A DNA stretch of 64,000 bases from Methylaequor sp045563055 (GCA_045563055.1 JBJKUR010000008.1:124001-188000); one strand, 5' to 3'; positions 1 to 8,928 are shown, numbered from the stretch's first letter. The notes: generated by a model from the letters alone, not told the origin. Numbers and translations: made by a program.

Positions 1-329
1 AATTAGCAAGTCAAATTCAACAATCAAGACAAAGCTTTATGGAGCGAATGAGTCAAATTTCTAGTTGGCTGGAATTAGATAAGATCAAAGATGAAAAAAT
101 AAACAGTTTGTCAAATAGTCAAAAGCAAAAGGTTGTTATAGCTAGAGCTTTGATTAATAATCCTAGAATTATTTTAGCTGATCAACCAGAGACTTATCTT
201 GATGAAAACTCTAATAAAAAATTTTTCTTTCTTCTTGAGTCGCTAAGTAAATTGGGGACAACAATAATCATGACGTCAAACAATAAAAAGACTATTTCTA
301 TTGATTATAGAACCCTGGAGTTACAATAA
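1..329 (+). CDS. ftsE: Cell-division ABC ATPase FtsE, C-terminal part (start lies outside the window), degenerate motifs
   Basis: The open frame runs in from the left edge, so the N-terminus with Walker A is not visible. Roughly 108 codons remain, covering the signature motif to the end. FtsE pairs with FtsX at the inner membrane to control septal cell-wall hydrolases. The ftsX gene follows with no gap, which is the main support for the name. The motifs are unusual: the ABC signature reads LSNSQKQK where FtsE normally has LSGGEQQR, the Walker B end reads ADQPE instead of ADEPT so the catalytic Glu is a Gln, and the H-loop His is replaced (TSNNKK where ATHD is expected). The D-loop Leu-Asp is kept. 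It is an ABC ATPase subunit by alignment, but probably a poor or inactive ATPase. Confidence 0.85.
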   Translation, partial: LASQIQQSRQSFMERMSQISSWLELDKIKDEKINSLSNSQKQKVVIARALINNPRIILADQPETYLDENSNKKFFFLLESLSKLGTTIIMTSNNKKTISIDYRTLELQ

Positions 330-1229
330 ATGATTGTGGTTCAAGAAAGTCTAAAAAAATTACTTATAAAAAATCAAGATAAGTTTTTTCATGGATTGTC
401 TTTTGTAATAATAAGCCTAATAACTATCCATATAGCAGTATACTTTAATTTTTATAAATTTTCTAATAATTGGATTCAGTCCGAGTCAGCAAAAACAACT
501 TTTATAATAAGTAATTTTTCTCAAGAAAAAAAAATACCTTTGAATGTTACTGAAAGAATTGAAAGATTCTTATCAGAAAACTCTGATGAGCTAAGATTTA
601 CAATTATCGATAAAAATTTAATAAAGTCTGGTTTAGGATTAGCAAATTTTAGTGATACAACGGGACTGAGGCTACCATTTATTTTTCAAATTGAAACTAA
701 AGATCAAGAATTAGTTGATAAAATCTATAATAGAGTAATTACAATTTCTGAAAACAGAGTTACAGAAAAATACTCCCACAAAGATGAGCTTTATGAAATA
801 ACTTCCTTATTTAATAGAATAAAATTAATAATTTTTATGATGACTATTGTGATAGTAACTTTGTTCTCTTTCTTAGTGATTAATGTTGTAAATGCAGCTT
901 TAATTGGAAACTTTAAATTTGTGGAGATGCTCCAGATTATGGGTGCGAGTAGTTTTGAATTAGCAAAGAATATCTCTCAGAGTTTGATAAAAAAGTTAAT
1001 ACCAGGAGCTGTCCTTAGTGTTTTATTCGTTTATTTAGTAAGCACTTTCTTGATGAAACTCTTTGGTTCTAATTTTGATTTCTTTGATTCATCTTTTTTT
1101 CTTGAGACAAATATAATGACCCTGCTTGTATTAATAATTTTTATTGTGATATTTTTAGTGTTATTATTATTTTTTTTAATGTCTTATTCATTTTATTTTT
1201 TTGAGAAAAGATTTTTTGATAAAGTTTAA
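330..1229 (+). CDS. ftsX: Cell-division permease-like protein FtsX
   Basis: This 299-residue protein has the FtsX layout: a membrane segment near residues 21-39, a periplasmic domain of about 125 residues, then three membrane segments near 168-190, 222-243 and 263-293. The cytoplasmic loop after the second segment has the FtsX-type motif MLQIMGASSFELAKN, which contacts FtsE. FtsX links FtsE to periplasmic activators of amidases, and an EnvC-like gene is present in this window at 15967. The start codon abuts the ftsE stop, so the two are probably translationally coupled. Sequence outside the membrane regions is strongly diverged, as is usual for this family. The identification rests on topology, the loop motif and the ftsE neighbour. 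Confidence 0.9.
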   Translation: MIVVQESLKKLLIKNQDKFFHGLSFVIISLITIHIAVYFNFYKFSNNWIQSESAKTTFIISNFSQEKKIPLNVTERIERFLSENSDELRFTIIDKNLIKSGLGLANFSDTTGLRLPFIFQIETKDQELVDKIYNRVITISENRVTEKYSHKDELYEITSLFNRIKLIIFMMTIVIVTLFSFLVINVVNAALIGNFKFVEMLQIMGASSFELAKNISQSLIKKLIPGAVLSVLFVYLVSTFLMKLFGSNFDFFDSSFFLETNIMTLLVLIIFIVIFLVLLLFFLMSYSFYFFEKRFFDKV

Positions 1230-1794
1230 TAAATTTTTAATCTTTCTAATTTTTGTTAATATAATTCTATTTTTATGGTGGTTAGTTATATTATTCAATA
1301 TTTTTCCAAAAAAGCTTTATAACTCTGACAATCTTTCACTAAATAATGAATCAGCAATTATTGTCTTAACAGGTGGAAAAGGAAGAATTGAAAAAGGTGT
1401 TGAATTATTTGAGAAAGGATTTGGCAAGTACTTATTTATTTCTGGAGTTTTTGAGGAATCGGAATTTGAAATAAAGAGTAGTTTAGATTCAAAATTGTTA
1501 AATCAAAGGTGCTGCATAATTTTAGATAAAAATGCAAGTAATACTTTTGAAAATGCGAGAGAAGTAAAAGAATGGACATCGAGAAATAGTGATATTGAAA
1601 AATTAATTTTAGTCAGTTCTTACTATCATTTGCCTAGAAGTTATTTAATTTTTACTAATATAATTAAAGATAAATCCATTGTGATGATATCTGTAAATGA
1701 AAGTATTAAGTTTGATAAAAATATATTTTTTCACATTAAATTAATTGTTATAGAGTACTTCAAAGTTATATATACACTATTCTTTTTCCTATGA
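1201..1794 (+). CDS. DUF218 (YdcF/SanA/ElyC-like) membrane-anchored protein
   Basis: The 197-residue product has one N-terminal membrane segment (about residues 10-33) followed by a DUF218 domain. Visible family motifs are AIIVLTGGKGRIEKG near residue 52, NTFENAREV near 114, and LVSSYYHLPRSYL near 137. Family members act in envelope or peptidoglycan-related steps in Gram-negative bacteria, but the biochemical activity is not settled. I chose the TTG at 1201 because no in-frame ATG lies before the domain and a later start would lose the membrane anchor. It overlaps ftsX by 29 bases and plsC by 4. The order ftsE-ftsX-DUF218-plsC is common in alphaproteobacteria, supporting an envelope role. Confidence 0.85.
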   Translation: MRKDFLIKFNKFLIFLIFVNIILFLWWLVILFNIFPKKLYNSDNLSLNNESAIIVLTGGKGRIEKGVELFEKGFGKYLFISGVFEESEFEIKSSLDSKLLNQRCCIILDKNASNTFENAREVKEWTSRNSDIEKLILVSSYYHLPRSYLIFTNIIKDKSIVMISVNESIKFDKNIFFHIKLIVIEYFKVIYTLFFFL

Positions 1795-2477
1795 GCATCA
1801 TTAGAAGTATAATATTCTACTCACTTTTTTACTTAGGAACGTCTATTTATTTTATTTTGTTTTCACCTGTTAGAATTTTTAGTACAAAGTTTGTAATTAG
1901 ACTTTCGTTTATTTGGACAACTTCTGTAATAAGATTAGCAAAAATAGTATTAAAGATTGACTATTCTATAATAGGGAGAGAAAATATTCCAACAACAGGT
2001 CCATTTATTGTTGCGAGCAATCATCAATCAGCTTGGGAAACCTTTTTCTTTGGTTCTTTTTTTCCTGGATCAGTTTTTATCTTAAAACATGAATTAAAAA
2101 AAATACCAATTTTTTCTCAGTATTTTAAGAAACTAGGTTTTATATTTATAAAGAGAGAGAAAAAGATCAACTCCTTAAAAAATGCATTGAATTCTATTAG
2201 AAAGTTATTGGAAGAGAAAAAAAAAGTTTTTGTAATTTTTCCCGAAGGAACAAGACTAAAACCTGGTGAGACAATCAAGTTAAATTCAGGAGTGTTTGCG
2301 ATACACAAGTTATTCAAAATTCCAATTTTACCTGTAAAACTGAACTCTGGAGAGATGTGGATTAACAAATCTCTTTCAAAGAAAGATGGGGATATTAAAA
2401 TAAGATTTTTTCCTGTAATTAAGAATAAAGAGAATAAAGAGGAAGTAATGAAAATATTAGAGAAAATTTACTATTGA
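1791..2477 (+). CDS. plsC: 1-acyl-sn-glycerol-3-phosphate acyltransferase (PlsC family)
   Basis: This 228-residue LPLAT-family enzyme would acylate lysophosphatidic acid to phosphatidic acid at the inner membrane. A hydrophobic N-terminus (residues 5-30) is followed by block I, NHQSAWE, near residue 77, and block III, FPEGTR, near residue 151. Block I has H-x4-E rather than the textbook H-x4-D; the Glu form is seen in other alphaproteobacterial PlsC proteins as far as I know. Its ATG overlaps the DUF218 stop by 4 bases, implying coupling. It ends only 8 bases from the convergent tyrC stop, leaving no room for a terminator. Confidence 0.92.
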   Translation: MSIIRSIIFYSLFYLGTSIYFILFSPVRIFSTKFVIRLSFIWTTSVIRLAKIVLKIDYSIIGRENIPTTGPFIVASNHQSAWETFFFGSFFPGSVFILKHELKKIPIFSQYFKKLGFIFIKREKKINSLKNALNSIRKLLEEKKKVFVIFPEGTRLKPGETIKLNSGVFAIHKLFKIPILPVKLNSGEMWINKSLSKKDGDIKIRFFPVIKNKENKEEVMKILEKIYY

Positions 2478-2485
2478 TTATCTCG

Positions 2486-3352
2486 TTAAATCTCTTTTTT
2501 TAAAATACTTTTTCTAATTAATTTTGTCCTTTTTAATAGTGTAAAAAGATCATCTGTTTTATTTTTTTTAATTAAAATATTTAACTTCGAAATATCATTT
2601 AAAAAAAGATCCAAAGTGTCTGTAATATGTTTTTTGTTTTTAATAAATATGTCAGTCCACATTCTAGGGTCAGATGAGCCAATCCTAGTAAAGTCTTTAA
2701 AACCTCCAGCTGCAAAATTTATAAGTTTATTTTTATTTTTAATATTAAGATTAAATGCCGTTCCAACAATTGTAAATGCAATAAGATGAGGTAAGTGCGA
2801 CGTTATAGACATAATTTTATCATGCTCCTTCATAGTCATCAAAGAGACCCTCATTCCAATTTTTTTCCATAGATCTGCTATAAGTTTTAACGATTTCTTT
2901 TGGTTGTTTACTGGCGTCAAAATGCACCATTTCTTTTTAAAAAGATCTACTTGCGCATTTACAGCTCCAGAATGTTCAGTTCCTGCAATAGGGTGACCAG
3001 GAACAAGGAGATATTTTTGCTTACTTAGTTCTAAAATACGTTTGGAGAATATATTTTTAACAGATCCTACATCGGATAAAATTTGACTGGGAAGGGTGTA
3101 CTTTGCAAGTTCTTCTATTATTTCATTTATACAACCCACTGGTGTGCAAATAAAAATAATCTCACTCTTTTGAACTTTGATATCAATTAACTTTCTGTCT
3201 TCATCGATAGCTTTGATTTTAAGCGCATCATTAAGATTTTTCTGTGATTGATCAATCCCAACAATTCTTTTTGATATTTTTTTTTCTTTTAAGGCTAAAG
3301 CTAAAGAGGCTCCAATTAGGCCTGGACCTATTATAGTTATTTCATTAAACAT
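2486..3352 (-). CDS. tyrC: Prephenate/arogenate dehydrogenase (TyrA/TyrC family)
   Basis: The enzyme oxidatively decarboxylates prephenate (or arogenate) in tyrosine synthesis. The 288-residue protein has an N-terminal Rossmann fold with GPGLIGASLA at residue 9, the substrate-loop motif GHPIAGTEHSG near residue 118, and SHLPHLIAF near residue 185, all typical of the short alphaproteobacterial form without a fused chorismate mutase. It lies 4 bases downstream of hisC on the same strand, forming a two-gene aromatic amino-acid unit. The start matches the family N-terminus, with a beta strand directly before the glycine loop. Cofactor preference (NAD or NADP) cannot be read with certainty. Confidence 0.92.
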   Translation of the reverse strand: MFNEITIIGPGLIGASLALALKEKKISKRIVGIDQSQKNLNDALKIKAIDEDRKLIDIKVQKSEIIFICTPVGCINEIIEELAKYTLPSQILSDVGSVKNIFSKRILELSKQKYLLVPGHPIAGTEHSGAVNAQVDLFKKKWCILTPVNNQKKSLKLIADLWKKIGMRVSLMTMKEHDKIMSITSHLPHLIAFTIVGTAFNLNIKNKNKLINFAAGGFKDFTRIGSSDPRMWTDIFIKNKKHITDTLDLFLNDISKLNILIKKNKTDDLFTLLKRTKLIRKSILKKEI

Positions 3353-3356
3353 AATG

Positions 3357-4457
3357 TTAATCTTGGATCACTTTTTTTAATTCACTAAGAAATTTTTTTA
3401 TATTTGGTGAACTTCCTATCGAAACTCTAAAATAATCATCTAACCCGTAATTATCTAAATTTCTCACAATAATTTTTTTTTTATATAACAGTTTAATGAT
3501 TTTATCTTTAGAAAATTTTAACGGATCTACTTTTACTAGAACAAAGTTTGCATAAGTTTCATAAGATTTGAGACCAAGTGAATTAATTTTTTTAGGAAGA
3601 ATGGCTCTCCATTTGTTGTTATGTTTAATTGATTTATCTAAAAATTTTTTTTCTTTAAGTATTGCAATCCCAATTTTTTGAGCGATAGAATTTACATTAA
3701 ATGGTCCTCTAACTTTCTCAAGAAGCTCTACAATTTGTAAATTTGAATAGCCCCAACCAAGTCTAAGTCCAGCAAGTGCAAATATTTTTGAGAAAGTACG
3801 TGTCACTATCAAATTTTGATATTTATTGATAAGGTCAGTTCCATCAGAATATTTATTGTCGGTTATAAACTCAGAATAAGCACCGTCTAGAACTACAATG
3901 ATATTTTTAGGTACCTTATCTAGGAAATTTTTTAATTCATTTCTTAAAATTATAGTACCAGTTGGGTTATTAGGATTTGCAATAAAAATAATTTTTGTAT
4001 TTTCTGTAATTTTATCCAGTATATTTTTACAAGAAATTTTTAGGTTTTCAGATTTTGCGGTTATTACCTTACAACCAGCCGCACGGGCAATTATAGGATA
4101 GTAGATGAAGCCAAATTCACTGCATATTATTTCAGAATTTTGAGTGGAAAATGTTTGTGCTATTACAGAAAGAATATCATCAGACCCATTCCCGCAGATT
4201 ATGTTTTTTGCAGATAATGAGAATTTTTCTGCAATTTTTTGTTTTAGTTCAAGTGCATCTCCATCTGGGTAAAGATTGGAGGATTTAATCAAGTCCAATG
4301 ATCCTTTAAATACTTTGTTAGGAACTTTAAAAGGTGATTCATTGGATGATAGTTTAATTATTTTAGAGAAACCATCTAATTTAGATTTCCCTGGAAGATA
4401 CTTTTCAATCTCATTAATAGAAGGTTTTGTTAAAGTTTCGAGACTAAAATTAACCAT
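3357..4457 (-). CDS. hisC: Histidinol-phosphate / aromatic aminotransferase (HisC family, PLP)
   Basis: This 366-residue fold-type I aminotransferase has the HisC N-terminal signature SSNESPF near residue 38, the cofactor motif ANPNNPTG near residue 160, and the Schiff-base lysine in RTFSKIFALAGLRLGW near residue 223. In alphaproteobacteria the copy next to tyrC commonly serves both histidinol phosphate and aromatic keto acids, so it probably completes tyrosine and phenylalanine synthesis as well as histidine synthesis. Which role dominates cannot be told from sequence alone. It is divergent from metX, with 86 bases between the start codons. Confidence 0.92.
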   Translation of the reverse strand: MVNFSLETLTKPSINEIEKYLPGKSKLDGFSKIIKLSSNESPFKVPNKVFKGSLDLIKSSNLYPDGDALELKQKIAEKFSLSAKNIICGNGSDDILSVIAQTFSTQNSEIICSEFGFIYYPIIARAAGCKVITAKSENLKISCKNILDKITENTKIIFIANPNNPTGTIILRNELKNFLDKVPKNIIVVLDGAYSEFITDNKYSDGTDLINKYQNLIVTRTFSKIFALAGLRLGWGYSNLQIVELLEKVRGPFNVNSIAQKIGIAILKEKKFLDKSIKHNNKWRAILPKKINSLGLKSYETYANFVLVKVDPLKFSKDKIIKLLYKKKIIVRNLDNYGLDDYFRVSIGSSPNIKKFLSELKKVIQD

Positions 4458-4484
4458 AAAAGATTCATCCGAAATAAATTTATT

Positions 4485-4512
4485 TTGACTACTTATTCAA
4501 CATAGTTATGAT
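4485..4512 (+). promoter_or_regulatory. Predicted sigma-70 promoter for metX-metW-gloB
   Basis: A TTGACT hexamer at 4485-4490 is followed after 16 bases by TATGAT at 4507-4512, a good match to the housekeeping consensus. Transcription would begin near 4519, leaving a leader of only about 25 bases before the metX ATG at 4544. That is too short for the SAM-sensing riboswitches often found before metX in related bacteria. Confidence 0.6.
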
Positions 4513-4543
4513 GCGATTTAAGTCAAACTAATTTAAATAAAAA

Positions 4544-5665
4544 ATGAATTCAATAAATTACACTGAAAAGATAACACTAAAAGACTCTATAAAACTAGAC
4601 TCTGGAAAATTAATAAATTCATGTGAAATTGCATTCAAAACTTATGGAAAATTAAACAAAGATAAAACAAATGCAGTGTTGATTTGTCATGCTTTATCCG
4701 GTGATCAATTTTGTGCGGGTATTAATCCTATAACGAAGAAAAAGGGTTGGTGGAGTGTTTTAGTTGGCTCTGGAAAGGTAATTGATACGAATATTTTTTT
4801 TGTAATTTGTATTAATGTTCTTGGAGGATGTATGGGTAGCACTGGACCTTCATCAATATCTCCGGGAAAGAAAATACCTTATGGACTAAATTTTCCGGTG
4901 ATTACAATAAGTGATATGGTTAAAGTTCAAGAAAAATTAATTTCCTACCTTGGGATTAAGAAATTATTTGCGGTTATTGGTGGTTCAATGGGGGGCATGC
5001 AAACATTGGAGTGGGCCACTAGATTTAAAAATAAGATTAACGCTGCAATACCAATTGCAACATCTTATCGACATTCTGCTCAAAATATCGCCTTTCATGA
5101 GATTGGGCGTCAAGCAATTATGGCCGATCCTAATTGGAATAAAGGAAATTATTATAAAAGAAAAATAACACCAAAAAGGGGGCTGTCCGTAGCTAGGATG
5201 ATAGCACATATAACTTATTTATCTGAAAAAGTACTTCAAAGAAAATTTGGAAGAAATCTACAAAATAGTAATTTCTTTTCTTTTGATTTTGATATTGATT
5301 TTCAAATTGAAAGCTACTTAAAACATCAAGGTAGTGCTTTCGTAGAAAGATTTGATCCTAACAGTTATTTATATATTACTAAAGCTATGGATTACTTTGA
5401 TTTATCAGTGAAAAGTGGCGGACTAGTCAGATCTTTTAAAGACTCAAACGTAAAATTTTGTTTTTTTACTTTTACCTCAGACTGGTTGTTCCCAACTTCT
5501 GAAACAAAGACTATTATAAAATCACTTAATAGGTCCAATGCAATGGTAAGTTTTGTAGAGGTTAAATCTGATAAAGGTCATGATGCATTTTTATTAGATG
5601 AACCTGAATTTCATGTTACTCTAAAGGGATTTTTAGAGGGACAAATAATTCAGCAAGGAATATGA
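4544..5665 (+). CDS. metX: Homoserine O-acyltransferase MetX
   Basis: MetX activates L-homoserine by acylation (acetyl or succinyl) at the first committed step of methionine synthesis. The 373-residue alpha/beta-hydrolase has the nucleophile elbow GGSMGGMQ near residue 146, a conserved NVLGGCMGSTGPSS segment near residue 91, an Asp in SDWLFPTS near residue 309, and the catalytic His in DKGHDAFL near residue 346. It is followed by metW with a 4-base ATGA overlap, the usual alphaproteobacterial metXW pair. MetX from this class may use acetyl- or succinyl-CoA, and sequence reading does not settle which. Confidence 0.95.
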   Translation: MNSINYTEKITLKDSIKLDSGKLINSCEIAFKTYGKLNKDKTNAVLICHALSGDQFCAGINPITKKKGWWSVLVGSGKVIDTNIFFVICINVLGGCMGSTGPSSISPGKKIPYGLNFPVITISDMVKVQEKLISYLGIKKLFAVIGGSMGGMQTLEWATRFKNKINAAIPIATSYRHSAQNIAFHEIGRQAIMADPNWNKGNYYKRKITPKRGLSVARMIAHITYLSEKVLQRKFGRNLQNSNFFSFDFDIDFQIESYLKHQGSAFVERFDPNSYLYITKAMDYFDLSVKSGGLVRSFKDSNVKFCFFTFTSDWLFPTSETKTIIKSLNRSNAMVSFVEVKSDKGHDAFLLDEPEFHVTLKGFLEGQIIQQGI

Positions 5666-6270
5666 AAAATAATTTAAGAAACGATTTATTTGTAATTTCT
5701 AAACTTGTTAATCACAACGAAAAAATTCTTGATGTAGGTTGTGGTGATGGCAATCTATTAAATTATCTTACGAGAGTTAAAAATGCTGAATGTAGAGGTA
5801 TTGAAATTAAACAATCTGGTGTAAATGAATGTCTTAAGAAAGGGTTATCTGTTATTCAAGGAGATGCTAATTTTGATTTAGAGGATTATCCTGATAATGC
5901 TTTTAGCACAGTAATATTGAGTCAAACAATTCAAGCTATGATTTTTCCAGATGTTGTCATTAAAAATCTAATTAGAATTGGAAAAAGAGCAATTATATCT
6001 TTCCCTAATTTTGGATACTGGAGAGTGAGAAAAGATTTTTTACTAAATGGTTCAATGCCCAAAAATAAAATTTTACCCTATGAATGGTATAATACTCCAA
6101 ATATTCATTTATGTTCTTGTAAAGATTTTAAAGTTTTTTGTATTGAAAATAATATAAATGTTGAGAAGTTTATTTGTTTGAATGAAAAAGGAATGGAAAT
6201 AGGTGGTAAATTCTTATCTAATTTCTTTGCATATCAAGTGTTATTTTGTGTTTCTAAGAGAATAAAGTAA
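5662..6270 (+). CDS. metW: Methionine biosynthesis protein MetW (methyltransferase fold)
   Basis: The 202-residue protein has a class I methyltransferase fold with the SAM-binding motif ILDVGCGDGNLL at residue 23, followed by a short core and the MetW-specific SFPNFGYWRVR near residue 113. MetW is required with MetX for homoserine acylation in many proteobacteria, and its own chemistry is unclear. It overlaps metX by 4 bases and is followed immediately by gloB with no gap, so all three genes are likely co-transcribed. Confidence 0.93.
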   Translation: MKNNLRNDLFVISKLVNHNEKILDVGCGDGNLLNYLTRVKNAECRGIEIKQSGVNECLKKGLSVIQGDANFDLEDYPDNAFSTVILSQTIQAMIFPDVVIKNLIRIGKRAIISFPNFGYWRVRKDFLLNGSMPKNKILPYEWYNTPNIHLCSCKDFKVFCIENNINVEKFICLNEKGMEIGGKFLSNFFAYQVLFCVSKRIK

Positions 6271-7035
6271 ATGTTGGTGATTAATCAAATACAAGTGCTG
6301 ACTGATAATTATGTGTATATAATTACTGAGAGTACATCAAAAATAACGGCTTGTGTTGATCCATCTGTGTATGACGATGTAGTAAATTTTTTAGATAATA
6401 ACGACTTAAAATTGGATTATATTTTAAATACGCATCATCACAATGATCATGTGGGAGGAAATTTAAAATTAAAAGAGAAGTACGGTTGTAAAATTATAGG
6501 ATCTTTTAATGACCAAGAGAGGGTTCCAGGAATAGATATCAAACTTAAAGAAAACGACTACTTTAGTATTGGAAGATCTATCTTTAAAATAATTGATACT
6601 CCTGGACATACTAATGGGCATATATGTTTTTACTTTGAAGAGGACCAGGTTTTATTTAGTGGCGATACAATTTTTTCATTAGGTTGTGGTAGATTGTTTG
6701 AGGGATCATACGAGGCAATGACTTCTTCACTTCTTAAAATCAAATCTCTACCCAGCAAAACAAAAATTTATTGTGGTCACGAATATACTCAGGCCAATGC
6801 TAAGTTTGCATTATTTCTTAATAGTGAAGATAAAAATTTAAAAAAAAAAGTAGATGATATAAATAAAAAAAGAGCTAAGTCTATTCCAACTGTACCATTT
6901 TTGCTTGAAGAAGAATTAAAGTTCAATCCATTTCTTAAATTTAATGAGAGCACATATTTGAATAGTATTGGAATTGAGGATTTAGATGAAGTCAAAAATT
7001 TCGAAAAAATAAGGGTTCTTAAAGATAACTTTTAG
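6271..7035 (+). CDS. gloB: Hydroxyacylglutathione hydrolase (glyoxalase II)
   Basis: Glyoxalase II hydrolyses S-D-lactoylglutathione to lactate and glutathione, ending methylglyoxal detoxification. The 254-residue metallo-beta-lactamase fold protein shows the metal-binding motif THHHNDH at residue 54, further ligands in DTPGHTNGH near residue 108 and SGDTIF near residue 130, and the late His in CGHEYT near residue 169. The C-terminal glutathione-binding region is present (residues 170-254). An A10 tract at 6840-6849 lies inside the gene without breaking the frame. The stop overlaps the convergent phaB stop by 4 bases. Confidence 0.94.
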   Translation: MLVINQIQVLTDNYVYIITESTSKITACVDPSVYDDVVNFLDNNDLKLDYILNTHHHNDHVGGNLKLKEKYGCKIIGSFNDQERVPGIDIKLKENDYFSIGRSIFKIIDTPGHTNGHICFYFEEDQVLFSGDTIFSLGCGRLFEGSYEAMTSSLLKIKSLPSKTKIYCGHEYTQANAKFALFLNSEDKNLKKKVDDINKKRAKSIPTVPFLLEEELKFNPFLKFNESTYLNSIGIEDLDEVKNFEKIRVLKDNF

Positions 7036-7754
7036 TCCATCCAGAGTCCGCCATTAATAGACATCGTTGATCCGTTTATGTAGCTAGCCACATCTGAAGC
7101 CAAGTAATCTACCATTTCAGCAATCTCGTCGGATTCACCTAATCTTTTATTAGGTATTGTGTCAATTATTGACTTTAAAATATCTTCTCTAATTGCAGCA
7201 ACCATCTCGGTATTAATGTATCCAGGACAAATCACATTAGATGTTATTCCTTTGATGGCACTTTCTAATGCTAAAGACTTTGAAAAACCGATTAGAGCAG
7301 ATTTTGTTGCAGCATAATTCGTTTGACCAAATTGACCTTTTTGACCATTGACTGAAGAAATATGAATAATTCTCCCAAAATTATTTTCTCTCATTTTATT
7401 AATTACAAGAGACGTCATATTAAAAACAGAATTTAAATTTACGTTAATTACTTTATGCCATTTTTCTTGATCCATTTTATGGAGAGGGGCATCCCTAGTG
7501 ATACCTGCGTTATTAACTAATACATCGATAGTTTTGTATTCATTATAAATCTTACCAATACAATCCTTGCATTCATCAAAGCTACTCACATCCCATTTCA
7601 TAACATCAACTTTATTTTCATCTTTAAATTGATTTGCTGCGTCGTCATTGTTTGCATAGTTGGCAATGACTTTAAAGTTTGACTTCTTTAATCTCTTTGA
7701 AATAGATGCGCCAATACCTCTAGTTCCTCCTGTTATAAGTGCTACTTTACTCAT
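7032..7754 (-). CDS. phaB: Acetoacetyl-CoA reductase (SDR family, PhaB)
   Basis: This short-chain dehydrogenase reduces acetoacetyl-CoA to (R)-3-hydroxybutyryl-CoA, normally with NADPH. The nucleotide loop is TGGTRGIGASIS near residue 8, NAG sits near residue 85, and the catalytic Ser and Tyr-x3-Lys lie in the ISSVNGQKGQFGQTNYAATK region. The pattern GQFGQTNY-x3-K is characteristic of PhaB rather than FabG. The start at 7754 gives the family N-terminus MSKVALITGG; an upstream ATG at 7766 would only add MRWK. It overlaps the end of phaA by 8 bases. No PHA synthase gene is in the window, so the product may feed other acyl-CoA routes. Confidence 0.92.
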   Translation of the reverse strand: MSKVALITGGTRGIGASISKRLKKSNFKVIANYANNDDAANQFKDENKVDVMKWDVSSFDECKDCIGKIYNEYKTIDVLVNNAGITRDAPLHKMDQEKWHKVINVNLNSVFNMTSLVINKMRENNFGRIIHISSVNGQKGQFGQTNYAATKSALIGFSKSLALESAIKGITSNVICPGYINTEMVAAIREDILKSIIDTIPNKRLGESDEIAEMVDYLASDVASYINGSTMSINGGLWMD

Positions 7755-8928
7755 TTTCCATCTCAATACACATAGCTATACCTTGCCCACCACCAATACA
7801 AAGGGTCGCTATTCCTTTACTTTTATTTTGTCTTATGAGTTCGTAGATTAGTGTTACTAAAATTCTTGTTCCAGAGGCGCCAATCGGGTGTCCAAGGGCA
7901 ATGGCCCCCCCATTTACATTTACTTTTTTCATGTCCCAACCCAATTCTTTTGAAACTGCAAGTGATTGAGCTGCAAATGCTTCGTTAGCTTCTATCAGAT
8001 CAAGGTCACTCAAGCTCCAATTTGCTTTTTCAAGTGCCTTTTGAACTGCGGGAACTGGACCAATCCCCATAATGGAGGGATCTACACCAACAGATACACA
8101 TGAGACAATTCTAGCTAAAACTTTTTGTCCAAGATCCTTAGCAGTTTTTCTATCCATAAGCATCACGCCTGCCGCACCATCATTTAGACCAGAGGCATTT
8201 CCAGCTGAGACAGAACCGTTTTTATCGAAAACTGGTCTAAGACTACTTATTTTTTCATAGGTGGATCCATGCCTTGGAAATTCGTCAGTGTCAAAAGTAA
8301 TTTCCTCTTTTTTATTTTTAATTATTACTGGACAGATTTCTTTTTTGAAGTGATCTTTTTTTTGAGCATTTTCTGCTTTATTTTGTGATTGTGTTGAAAA
8401 TTCGTCTTGTTCCTCTTTGGAGATATTAAATTTATTAGCAATATTTTCTGCGGTAGTTCCCATATGATAGTCGTTCATAGCACACCACAGTCCATCAACT
8501 ATCATACTATCTTTTAATTTTCCATCACCCATCTTTAAACCATTTCTTACATTGATTGTATGATGAGCGTTTGTCATACTTTCTTGTCCACCAGATATGA
8601 TGATTTTGCTATGGCCACAAAGAATTGAGTTAGCTGCAAGTTCTACAGACCTTAGACCTGAACCACAAACTTGATTAATGGTAACAGCACTGGCGGTTTC
8701 AGGAATTTCTGAGAGCATGGCAGTTTGTCTTGCAGGGTTTTGTCCAGATCCGCCAGTTAATACTTGTCCCATAATTATTTCATCTATATGGTCCTTGGAT
8801 ACACCGGAATCCTGAATAATTGATTTTATAACGAGACTTCCGAGCTCATGGGCAGAAAATTGTGAAAGACTTCCCAAAAACTTTCCGATTGGCAATCTTT
8901 TTGCTGATGTAATAACAATTTCAGTCAT
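7747..8928 (-). CDS. phaA: Acetyl-CoA C-acetyltransferase (thiolase, PhaA/AtoB)
   Basis: The biosynthetic thiolase condenses two acetyl-CoA into acetoacetyl-CoA. Thiolase marks are all present: nucleophile Cys in QVCGSGLRS near residue 89, EANEAFAAQ near residue 339, GGAIALGHPIGASG near residue 373, and the C-terminal catalytic Cys in TLCIGGGQG. I set the start at 8928, giving MTEIVITSAKR, the family N-terminus; the longer frame to 8961 adds eleven unlike residues. It is coupled to phaB. The divergent region to rplU (8929-9067) carries the rplU promoter. Confidence 0.94.
   Translation of the reverse strand: MTEIVITSAKRLPIGKFLGSLSQFSAHELGSLVIKSIIQDSGVSKDHIDEIIMGQVLTGGSGQNPARQTAMLSEIPETASAVTINQVCGSGLRSVELAANSILCGHSKIIISGGQESMTNAHHTINVRNGLKMGDGKLKDSMIVDGLWCAMNDYHMGTTAENIANKFNISKEEQDEFSTQSQNKAENAQKKDHFKKEICPVIIKNKKEEITFDTDEFPRHGSTYEKISSLRPVFDKNGSVSAGNASGLNDGAAGVMLMDRKTAKDLGQKVLARIVSCVSVGVDPSIMGIGPVPAVQKALEKANWSLSDLDLIEANEAFAAQSLAVSKELGWDMKKVNVNGGAIALGHPIGASGTRILVTLIYELIRQNKSKGIATLCIGGGQGIAMCIEMENE

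Noticed and set aside
1791..2477. PlsC block I with H-x4-E instead of H-x4-D as a sign of inactivity
   Set aside because: Glu at this place is, to my knowledge, found in other alphaproteobacterial PlsC proteins and the FPEGTR block is intact, so activity is likely.
4500..4543. Possible SAM-II/SAM-V type riboswitch before metX (a GATTTAA motif at 4513-4519, and TAGTT that could pair with AACTA)
   Set aside because: The predicted promoter at 4485-4512 puts the transcript start at or after this motif, leaving about 25 bases of leader. The second conserved half and pseudoknot bases are not present.
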